This document shows positions 25,109 through 33,300 of a stretch of DNA of 37,056 bases, piece by piece. The stretch is from DASZMJ01 sp035551935 (GTDB lineage: Bacteria; Planctomycetota; Planctomycetia; Isosphaerales; Isosphaeraceae). Where the stretch lies: assembly GCA_035551935.1 (NCBI GenBank), contig DASZMJ010000672.1, positions 1-37,056 of the forward strand. Reading direction: 5' to 3'. The notes below the pieces were generated by a model that worked only from the letters and a program-made list of their open reading frames with translations, ran no database searches and was not told where the DNA came from. Made by a program: the position numbers and the translations under genes. The number at the start of each line of letters is the position of its first letter. Within the stretch, counting starts at the first letter, position 1.

Positions 25109-26866
25109 TCACCTCCGCCCCGCGACCTTGAAGGCTGGCGGGGGGGTGGCCGGGGCGTCGGCGTTGGAGAGGGGGCCGGTGCGGAACTTGCCGGCGGCGT
25201 TGACGTCGGTGACCATGTCGTGGACCGAGGGGCCCATCCAGCCGAGGAGCATGGGCGTCGGCAGGACGCCGAGCAGGACCGTGAGCAGGACCAGCGGGGC
25301 GGCGATCAAGTTCTCGCGCGGGGTCATGTCGGGCAGGCCGCGGTACTGCTCGCTGCGGCCGAGGAAGACGCGCTGGAGGGTCCAGAGGATGTAGCCGGCC
25401 GTCAGGATCACCGCCGCGGCGGCGCAGATGGCCAGGACGGGAAAGACGTTCTGCTCATACTGATAGCCGAAGGCGGCGAGCACGACGAAGACCTCGGCGA
25501 CGAAGCCGCAGAGGCCCGGCAGGCCCATCGAGCCGAAGAAGATCAGGAACGAGACGGCGCCGTAGACCGGCATCACGTTCCAGAGGCCGCCGAGCTTCTT
25601 CAGGTCGCGGGTGTGGGCGCGGTCGTAGATGACGCCGACGAGGAAGAACATGCCGGTCGAGGTGATGCCGTGCGCGATCATCATGAACATCGCCCCGGCG
25701 ACCCCGAACTCGTAGGCGCGGGGGTCGATCAGGTTCATCGCCGCCATGCCGAGCGTCACGTAGCCCATGTGGCTGACCGAGCTGTAGGCGACCAGCTTCT
25801 TGAAGTCCGTCTGCGCCATCGCCGCCAGCGCGCCGTAGAGGATGCTGACCACGCCGAGGATCGCCACCGGGTACGCCCACTCCATCGCCCCCAACGGCGC
25901 CAGCGGCCAGGCCAGCCGGATCAGGCCGTAGCCGCCGATCTTCAGCAGGACGCCGGCCAGGATCATGCTGATCGGCGTCGGCGCCTGGACGTGGGCGTCG
26001 GGCAGCCAGGTGTGGAACGGGAAGCTCGGCAGCTTGACGCAGAAGCCGGTGAAGAAGAGCAGGAAGACCCACTGCTGCACGACGTTGCCGTAGTAGTTCG
26101 TCTCCGAGGCCGCCTGCGTCAGCCGGAGGGCGTCGAAGGTGTGGGCGCGGAAGGCCGTGTTATCGGCGAGGATGACCGCGCCGCTGGTGCCGGGCCAGAA
26201 GTAGAGGATCAGGATCGCGACCAGGATGAAGACCGAGCCGAAGAGCGTGTACAGGAGGAACTTGATCGCCGCGTACTCGCGGTTCTCGCCCCCCCAGATG
26301 CCGATGAGGAAGTACATCGGCAGCAGCATCACCTCGAAGAAGACGTAGAAGAGGAACAGGTCGAGCGCCATGAAGACGCCCATCATGCTCGCCAACAGCA
26401 GCAGGAACAGGCTGAAGTAGCCCCGGACCTGCTTCTCGATGTTCCACGACGCGAGGCAGGCGAGCAGGCTGACCAGGCCGGTCAGGACCACGAGGCTGAG
26501 GCTGATGCCGTCGAGGCCGAGGAAGTACTGGATGTGGAACGCCGGGATCCACTCGTCGCGGACGACCAGGTCGTCGTCGGGCGCCGGCGGGGCGTCCTTG
26601 GCGCCCCGGGGCTGGGAGTTGGTGTCGAGCGGCGTCGGGTTGGCCGCGGCTCGGTCGCGGAGCGAGACCCTCAGGGGCGCCGTGCCGGTCGAGTTCGGCT
26701 CGACGTAGCGCCCGAACGCGACGAGCGTCAGCAGGAACGTCGCCGCCGTGAACCCCAGCGCCGTGTACTTGACCACCAGGTCCGACCGCCGCGGCAGCAG
26801 CAGGACCACGAGGCAGCCGACCAGCGGCAGGAACCAGAGCAGGCTCAACAGGTAGTCGTCGCTCAT
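25109..26866 (-). CDS. nuoM: NADH-quinone oxidoreductase subunit M
   Basis: The 585-residue inner-membrane protein has the antiporter-like (ND4) architecture with about 14 helices. Conserved pieces are LDGISLSLVVLTGLVSL, FFEVMLLPMYFLIGIWGGE (the key helix-5 Glu), VKLPSFPFHTWLPDAHVQAP (helix-7 Lys), SSVSHMGYVTLG and GVLPTPMLLGW. It is a proton-pumping subunit of respiratory complex I. The loop after the first helices is long (about residues 55-110, charged and Pro-rich), longer than in Escherichia coli. The gene follows nuoL by 46 bp. The usual nuoN does not follow; two small unknown genes and a convergent peptidase do. Confidence 0.96.
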   Translation of the reverse strand: MSDDYLLSLLWFLPLVGCLVVLLLPRRSDLVVKYTALGFTAATFLLTLVAFGRYVEPNSTGTAPLRVSLRDRAAANPTPLDTNSQPRGAKDAPPAPDDDLVVRDEWIPAFHIQYFLGLDGISLSLVVLTGLVSLLACLASWNIEKQVRGYFSLFLLLLASMMGVFMALDLFLFYVFFEVMLLPMYFLIGIWGGENREYAAIKFLLYTLFGSVFILVAILILYFWPGTSGAVILADNTAFRAHTFDALRLTQAASETNYYGNVVQQWVFLLFFTGFCVKLPSFPFHTWLPDAHVQAPTPISMILAGVLLKIGGYGLIRLAWPLAPLGAMEWAYPVAILGVVSILYGALAAMAQTDFKKLVAYSSVSHMGYVTLGMAAMNLIDPRAYEFGVAGAMFMMIAHGITSTGMFFLVGVIYDRAHTRDLKKLGGLWNVMPVYGAVSFLIFFGSMGLPGLCGFVAEVFVVLAAFGYQYEQNVFPVLAICAAAAVILTAGYILWTLQRVFLGRSEQYRGLPDMTPRENLIAAPLVLLTVLLGVLPTPMLLGWMGPSVHDMVTDVNAAGKFRTGPLSNADAPATPPPAFKVAGRR

Positions 26867-26912
26867 GGCGGGCTCACCGGGACGTAGGCCAGTTCAAGGG
26901 ACGGGGGTCGCG

Positions 26913-29519
26913 TCAACGGCCGGGCGGTCGCGGGGCGATCCAGAGGAAGACGCCGACGAACAGCACGATGACGCCGACGGTCAGGATCATCAGGTAATTC
27001 CGCAGGCGGCCGGTCTGGAGCCAGCGCCCCGAGCGGTCGCCGGTCGCGTAGGTGACCTTCGCGACGAGGTTGACCAGGCCGTCGACGGCGATCTGGTCGA
27101 ACAGCCCCTCCAGGGCGCTGAGCCGCTCGGTGATCGCCGCCGAGCCGTTGACGATCCCGTCGATCAGCATGCGGTCGGCGTCGGCGACCAGCCGCGACAG
27201 CAGGAGCGTCGGCCGGACGAGCACGGCGTCGTAGAGCTCGTCGAAGTACCACTTGTTCACGAGGAACTTGTACAAACCGCCGAATCGGTCGGCGACGACC
27301 CTCGGGTTGTAGAGGCCCCAGCGCGAGTAGGCCCCCATCGCCGCCGCGATCCCCGCGGCGCCGACGAGGACCGAGGCCCCCATCGCCCAGAGGTGCGCGT
27401 TGCCGATGTTGACCGCCGCGACCGGCTCGCCGAAGGCCAGCATGTTCTCGAGGACCGGCTCGAAGCCCAGGCCGGGGAAGATCGTCAGCGGCAGGCCGAT
27501 GAAGACCGTCGGGATCGCCAGCAGGATGAGCGGCCAGGTCATGATCGGCTCGCTCTCGTGCGCGTGGTCGACCGGGTTGGTCGGGTGGTGGTGCCCCTCG
27601 TGGCCGTGGCCGGTGTCGGGCACCGGCACGTCGTGGACCTCGGCCTCCTTGCGGGCCGGGTAGCCGCGGGGCTCGCCGTGGAAGATCAGGAGCCAGAGCC
27701 GGAACATGTAGAACGCCGTGATCGCCGCGCCGACGGCCGGCAGGACGAACAGCGGCGCGTGCTCGGGCCGAGCCATCGCCAGGTGGAGCGACGAGGCGAG
27801 GATCGCGTCCTTCGAGAAGAACCCGCTGAAGACCGGCACGCCGGAGATCGCCAGCGTGGCCACCCCCATCGTCAACGCCGTCGTCCGCATCTTCGAGTAG
27901 AGCCCGCCCAGGACCGGCATCTCGTAGGTGTGCACCGCGTGGTACACGCTGCCGGCGCCGAGGAACAGGAGGGCCTTGAAGAAGGCGTGCGTCAGCAGGT
28001 GGAACAGCCCCGCCGACCAGCCGCCGACGCCCAGGCCGAGCATCATGTAGCCGAGCTGGCTGACGGTCGAATAGGCGAGCACTTTCTTGTAGTCGGTCTG
28101 CACCATCGCGATCGTCGCCGCGATGAACAGGGTGACGCCGCCGGTGTAGGCGATGTAGAGCAGGACGCCGTCGGTGAACAGCGGGAAGAAGCGGCCGACG
28201 AGGTAGACGCCCGCCGCGACCATCGTCGCCGCGTGGATCAGCGCCGAGACGGGCGTCGGCCCGGCCATGGCGTCGGGGAGCCAGACGTGCAGGGGGAACT
28301 GCGCGCTCTTGCCGACGCAGCCGGCGAAGATGCCCAGGCCGGCGACCGTCAGGACCCAGAACGGGATGTGCGCCGTCCGCTCGACCGGCTGCGCGCCGGC
28401 CGGGGCCGACTCGTGGACCTTGACCGTCACCGTGTCGCCGGCCGAGGCGTGGGTGATCCGGTAGTCGTGGCCCGGGTCGCGGATCGCCTTGTCGGCCAGC
28501 GCGCGGTTGATCTCGGCGATGTTGAAGGTGCCGAGGGTCGCCCAGATCAGGCCCAGGCCGACGAGCATGCCGACGTCGCCGACGCGGTTGACGATGAACG
28601 CCTTGTTCGCCGCGTCGGCGTTCTTCTTCTCCTCGTACCAGAAGCCGATGAGCAGGTACGAGCAGACGCCAACCAGCTCCCAGAACATGAAGATCATGAA
28701 CACGTTGCCCGAGGCCACCAGCCCGAGCATCGAGAAGCAGAACAGCGACAGGTACGCGAAGAACCGCGGATACCGCGGGTCGTCGCGCATGTAGCCCATC
28801 GAGTAGATGTGGATCAAGCCGGCGACGAACGTCACCATCAAGAACATGATGACGGCCAGGTTGTCGATGTGGAATTCCAGCGGGATCGCCAGCGCCGGCG
28901 GCTTGCCCGGCTCCCCGCCGAGCGCGACCCACTCGAACCGACCGGTCCACGCCTTCGAGCTCGACTCCGCCTCCGTCTCGACCGTATCCACGCCCCGGCT
29001 CGGCTTCGGCGCCTGCTGGATCATGGCGGAGCCGTAGACGTTCAGGGCGCCGCCCTTGCGGTTCGATTCCAGGACGACCTTGCTCGCGGTGATCGTCGCC
29101 TTGCCGCTGGTGAGCCGCACATTCCGGGCGACCTGCCGGCGGTCGCCCCGGGCCCACGACTTCAGGGTCGCGGCGGGGTCGTCGGCGAGCGCGGCGAGGT
29201 CGCGGTCGAGGGCGCCGATGGGCTTGCCGGTGGTCGCGTCGCGGAACGCGACGGGCTCGGACCGGGCGCCGGCGTGGGTCTCGGTCTCGTGCGCCTTCTC
29301 GGTGCCCTCCTCGTGGTGCCGGAACATGTCGGGGTGGGCGGCGGCGTAGCTGAGGAAGCCGACGACGCTGAGGGCGAACGAGGTGAGGATGGCGCCCGTG
29401 GCGATGTAGGCGTTCAGGCGCTTGAGCACCCGGATGAACAGCACCTGGATGACGGCCGCCGCCAGCGGGATCAAAACGGCGAAGACATAGAGCCAGACCT
29501 GCCAGTCGAACCGTGCCAT
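26913..29519 (-). CDS. nuoL: NADH-quinone oxidoreductase subunit L, enlarged
   Basis: The 868-residue protein has the complete ND5/NuoL core: FWELVGVCSYLLIGFWYEEK with Glu281, GKSAQFPLHVWLPDAMAGPT with Lys404, STVSQLGYMMLGLG, SGFFSKDAIL and the C-terminal lateral-helix region (VNKWYFDELYDAV). It is a proton-pumping subunit of complex I. The usual length is about 610-650 residues. The excess lies in three places: a roughly 155-residue hydrophilic stretch at 62-218, about 45 residues at 340-385, and a His-rich loop at 638-654 (GHGHEGHHHP). I chose the ATG at 29519 because the first helix begins directly after it. Confidence 0.95.
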   Translation of the reverse strand: MARFDWQVWLYVFAVLIPLAAAVIQVLFIRVLKRLNAYIATGAILTSFALSVVGFLSYAAAHPDMFRHHEEGTEKAHETETHAGARSEPVAFRDATTGKPIGALDRDLAALADDPAATLKSWARGDRRQVARNVRLTSGKATITASKVVLESNRKGGALNVYGSAMIQQAPKPSRGVDTVETEAESSSKAWTGRFEWVALGGEPGKPPALAIPLEFHIDNLAVIMFLMVTFVAGLIHIYSMGYMRDDPRYPRFFAYLSLFCFSMLGLVASGNVFMIFMFWELVGVCSYLLIGFWYEEKKNADAANKAFIVNRVGDVGMLVGLGLIWATLGTFNIAEINRALADKAIRDPGHDYRITHASAGDTVTVKVHESAPAGAQPVERTAHIPFWVLTVAGLGIFAGCVGKSAQFPLHVWLPDAMAGPTPVSALIHAATMVAAGVYLVGRFFPLFTDGVLLYIAYTGGVTLFIAATIAMVQTDYKKVLAYSTVSQLGYMMLGLGVGGWSAGLFHLLTHAFFKALLFLGAGSVYHAVHTYEMPVLGGLYSKMRTTALTMGVATLAISGVPVFSGFFSKDAILASSLHLAMARPEHAPLFVLPAVGAAITAFYMFRLWLLIFHGEPRGYPARKEAEVHDVPVPDTGHGHEGHHHPTNPVDHAHESEPIMTWPLILLAIPTVFIGLPLTIFPGLGFEPVLENMLAFGEPVAAVNIGNAHLWAMGASVLVGAAGIAAAMGAYSRWGLYNPRVVADRFGGLYKFLVNKWYFDELYDAVLVRPTLLLSRLVADADRMLIDGIVNGSAAITERLSALEGLFDQIAVDGLVNLVAKVTYATGDRSGRWLQTGRLRNYLMILTVGVIVLFVGVFLWIAPRPPGR

Positions 29520-29684
29520 CGCGTTGTCTCGCCGTGTTGGGCCCGGGCCCGACCGACCCCGGAGTCCGTGGAATATGTCACAGGGGTCCGGCCATTGCAA
29601 CCCCCTCGCGACCCCGGCCTTCGTCTCGATTCGAGGGGGCGCGTCCGCGGCCCGAAACCCTCACCCCGGCCCCTGCCGGGGGGG

Positions 29685-29849
29685 CTGACCGGCCAACACT
29701 CTCGGGGCGGCGCCGCCGGGGCCCCCGCCGTCGGCCCTCCTTCGTAGCCGGCACGCTCCGCGTGCCGTCGGCCCGCCCACAAGGTCGTTTGGTCCTGGCG
29801 GACGGCACGCGGAGCGTGCCGGCTACGGGGGGAATTGGCGGCCGGTCAG
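29685..29849 (+). repeat. 165-bp MITE-like palindromic element, copy 2
   Basis: Perfect 10-bp terminal inverted repeats CTGACCGGCC (29685-29694) and GGCCGGTCAG (29840-29849) bound it. Inside is a perfect 27-bp inverted repeat, arms 29743-29769 and 29801-29827, with a 31-bp spacer. Same orientation as copy 1. It lies in the 29520-29875 gap between dgkA-like and nuoL genes, which otherwise holds nothing recognisable, and could separate the two transcripts. Confidence 0.9.
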
Positions 29850-29875
29850 GCCGGGGTGAGAGGGGGAAAGACGGC

Positions 29876-30349
29876 TCACCACCAGCCGAGCTGGACGCCG
29901 AGCTTGACGGTCAGGACGCTGATCGTCAGCGTGGCCGAGGCGACCGCGGCGACGAGCACGCCGGCCGAGGCGATCTCGCGGGCGACGCGGGGACCGGGGG
30001 CGTCGGGGTCGCCGAGCGAGCGGGCGAGGGTGTCGATCGCGCTGTGCGAGAGCTCGGCCGTCAGGACCAGGGCCGCGGCGACGACCAGGAGCGCCCAGCC
30101 CAGCAGGTCGACGCCGAGCACCAGCGCCGCCAGGGCGATCAGGACGCCGCGATAGGTGTGGGCGAAGAAGCTCGAGTCGCCGCGGAAGGCGTGCTTCAGG
30201 CCGATCAGGCCCGCGACCAATTTGGCGCGGAAGGTCCGCCGGCAGGCGCGGGCGGGCGAGGGGTCCGGGTCGGTGTCGGCCAGGAGCTCGACGGCCGACC
30301 CGGTCTCGGGGTCGATCCAGGCGGTGGTCTCGATCTCGTTCCGGTTCAT
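29876..30349 (-). CDS. dgkA: Diacylglycerol/undecaprenol kinase family membrane protein
   Basis: The 157-residue protein has an N-terminal cytoplasmic extension of about 40 residues and then three helices in the DgkA pattern: GLKHAFRGDSSFFAHTYRG, an amphipathic and hydrophobic pair, AELSHSAIDTLAR, and VAREIASAGVLVAAVAS. The family phosphorylates diacylglycerol or undecaprenol in the inner membrane. The catalytic segment that reads ExLNSAIE in Escherichia coli is here ELSHSAID: Glu99 is kept, but the Asn and the second Glu are His102 and Asp106. Function is therefore less certain. The ATG overlaps the lptD-like stop by 4 bp (ATGA), so the genes are translationally coupled; together they suggest an envelope-lipid role. 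Confidence 0.85.
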   Translation of the reverse strand: MNRNEIETTAWIDPETGSAVELLADTDPDPSPARACRRTFRAKLVAGLIGLKHAFRGDSSFFAHTYRGVLIALAALVLGVDLLGWALLVVAAALVLTAELSHSAIDTLARSLGDPDAPGPRVAREIASAGVLVAAVASATLTISVLTVKLGVQLGWW

Positions 30350-33300
30350 TGCGTCGCCGCGTAACGGGAGTCGAACTGGCCCGCGCCGGTGACCGAGCCG
30401 AAGCGGAGGCTGGGGCTCAGGCGGGGGGTGATCTGGAGGCCGAACGTGTAGTTGTTCCGCTGCGGGTCGGCGACCACGCCGATCGACGTCAGGAAGTCGG
30501 CGCCGATCCGCGTCACCGAGATCGTCGACCCGAGCCAGACGGCGTTGCCGAAGTCGTACGACGTGCCGAACGTCGAGTACCACTTCGGGCTGAGCTGGTA
30601 GCTGTAGCTGAGGTTCAGGGCCGACGTGTGGATCGGCCCGGTGTTGATGATCGAGTAGCCGACGAACAGGTTGGCGCGCGGCGGCCGGCTCATCGAGACG
30701 CCCGTCGTGATCACCTCGAAGGCGAACGGGTCGTTGGAGTGCGTCGGGTTGCCCTGGCTGACCAGCGCCTGGCCGTCGATGTTGAAGAACTCGAACCAGC
30801 CGTACGACAGGATGCTCGTCCGGTCGCCGATGTACCACTCGTAGTTGTACATCGTCTGGCCGAACGGCTTGTTGAAGTTGTCGCGGGTGGAGTTCGGGAA
30901 GTAGGTCGACGTCAGGTCCAGGACCATCCAGTCGATGATCCGCCGCCGGCCCGCCGGCCCGCGCTGGGTCTGGAGCCGCTGGCGGATCGCGAACTGGACC
31001 GTGTCGATCGCCGCCTGCACGTCGGTCGTGCCGGTGATCGGGTCGATGGCGCGGCGGAGGGTCAGGAACCTCGGGTCGTACTGCAACGGCAGCAGGCCGC
31101 CGGCGTAGTTCGTCAGCGCGAAGTAGCGGCGGACGAATTCATATGTGTTATCATCAAGATCATCCTGGATGCCGATCCGGTTCAGGCCCACGTTCGAGTA
31201 GGCGAAGCGGGCGTCGACGTCGAAGTTGACCTTGTGGTTCAGGCCGTGGATGTTCAGGAGCTCGTTCTCGACGGTCGGGTAGGCCTTCCAGAGCATCACG
31301 TTGGCCTTCGCCCCGACGCCCCCCCAGAGCCGCGCCACCGGCGTGTCGCCGAGCTGGTTGTTCCAGCCGACGAACTGCCCCTGCGCGTAGGGGGTGAAGC
31401 GGATGAAGTCGAGGTTCAGCGGCATCTGGAGCTCGTGCGACGACCAGAGCCGGCCGGTGTTGAGCGTGCCGCTGGTGTTCGAGACCGGGTCGTACGGCAT
31501 GAACGCGAAGATGTTCGGGTTGGCGACCTCGACCGCCGTGTGCGTGCTCGCGTAGTCGACGCCCGAGTTCTCCGAGTACGTCAGCAGGTTGCCCAGCAGG
31601 TTCCGGCCCAGGACGTAGGAGCTGAGCTTGGGCAGCCACTGCGTCTCGGTGTACCAGTTGTTGAGGTTCGCCTCGGTCTGGAGCGTGTAGGCCGTGTCCC
31701 CCTTCTGGTAGACGCCGTAGAAGAGCGTCTCCTGGTCGAGCCCCATGTCGAAGAGGCGCTTGAAGTATTCCTCGAGGAAGTGACGGTCGGAGACGTAGCC
31801 GAGCTCGAGCTGGAAGCGGAGGTCCTCGTCGGGCGCGGTGTCGGGGCCCACGAGCGACTGCATGTGCCGCGTCGTGAGCTTGCCGCGGTACGTCTGGAAC
31901 GGTGGCACGAGGCTGCGCTGATAGCCGGCCTTGCCGGCGAACGGCGGCCCGTTGGTCACGATCGCCGGCCCGGTGCCGAGCACGTCGTTGCCGTGGTCGA
32001 TGATCGCCCAGCCCTCGACGTAGCCGTTGTACTTCGCCCCCGCGGGGAACAAGTTGAACGGGTTGCTGCCGTAGTAGCCCAGCGACGAGCCCCCCGCCGG
32101 GCCGCGGAGCGAGAGGTAGTCGATGTCGATGTTCCAGGCGTCGACCTGGAACCGGCTGGTGGCCGACGGCTTCTTGATCCGGAGCAGCTTGAAGGCGTCC
32201 CAGTCGGTCAGGACCTGCTGGCCGAAGTAGTTGCCGTACAGGTACATGATGTCGCGGAACGGCGGCGTCGGGTCGTCGGCGTCGGCGACGAACCGCGGCC
32301 AGAAGAAGTACGGCACCGCTCCGACGTAGAAGACGTTGCTCCGCGCGTCGATCTGCGTCGTCAGCGCGGGCCGCGTCGAGCCGTCGGGCAGGACGATCGG
32401 CTCCTTGTTCTTGCTCGGCACCTGCGTCAGGTCCATCGACCGGCTGGCGAACGTGTAGCCGGGGATCGGGAACCGGCTGCCGCTGGAGACCGGCCGCTCG
32501 ACCCGCGTCGTGCTCAGGCCCGGCACGAGCTTGCCCGTGCGGTCGCGGACCAGCGGGGTGTACTGGAGGATCTCCGGCGCCTTGGTCTTGAACGGCGCGA
32601 TCAGGCCGGGGACGAACTGCTCGAGCTCGGCGTCCAGCGCGTAGAACCGCTTGGCGGGCAGGTCGTAGTACGCCCGGGGCGCCCGGAAGGTCCGCGTGTC
32701 GGAGAGCCCCTGGAGCTGCTTCTGGTCCTGGCGGAGGACGACGTTGCCTTCCATGTAGATTTCCAGGGGCGTGTCGGCCGACTGCGTCAGGCTCTGCCCC
32801 CCGTCCAGCGCCAGGCCGCCCGAGTTGCCCCCCTTGTCGCGGGTCCAGATCACGACGTTGTCGGCCGTGATGTCGACGCGTCCCGAGCCGGTCCCCTCCT
32901 CGTCCTCGTTGCGCTTGCGGCGGGCCTCGCGCTCCTTGTCGCGCCTCTTGATGTCCTCGGGGTCGAGGGAGGGGGCGAGGTTGTCGTTGGAGACGATGTT
33001 GACGCCGCCGGTGATGACGTAGACGACCTCGCCGTTGGGCCGCCGCCCCAGCCGCTCCATCGTCGTGTTCGGCCCGCCGCGGTAGATGTCGACGACGCGC
33101 TGCGAGCCGGGGAGGACCGGGACGACGAACGGCCGGTCGTCGGGCGCCTCGACCTCCGGCGGCAACGGCTCGATGGCCGGCGGCAAGCCGTCGTCGGGGT
33201 TCGACAGCGGCTCGATCGGCGGCGCGGGCCGGTCGTCTCGGCCGGCGGGCATCCCCCCCTGGGCGGTGCGATTCGCGTCGCCGTTGTCGTTGCCGTCGGC

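Noticed and set aside
25030..25111. Short minus-strand peptide (VTGRSVVVDDVTGEVIHVGG) between nuoM and the next small gene
   Set aside because: It looks protein-like but has no start codon outside nuoM and overlaps the ribosome site of the gene at 25052.
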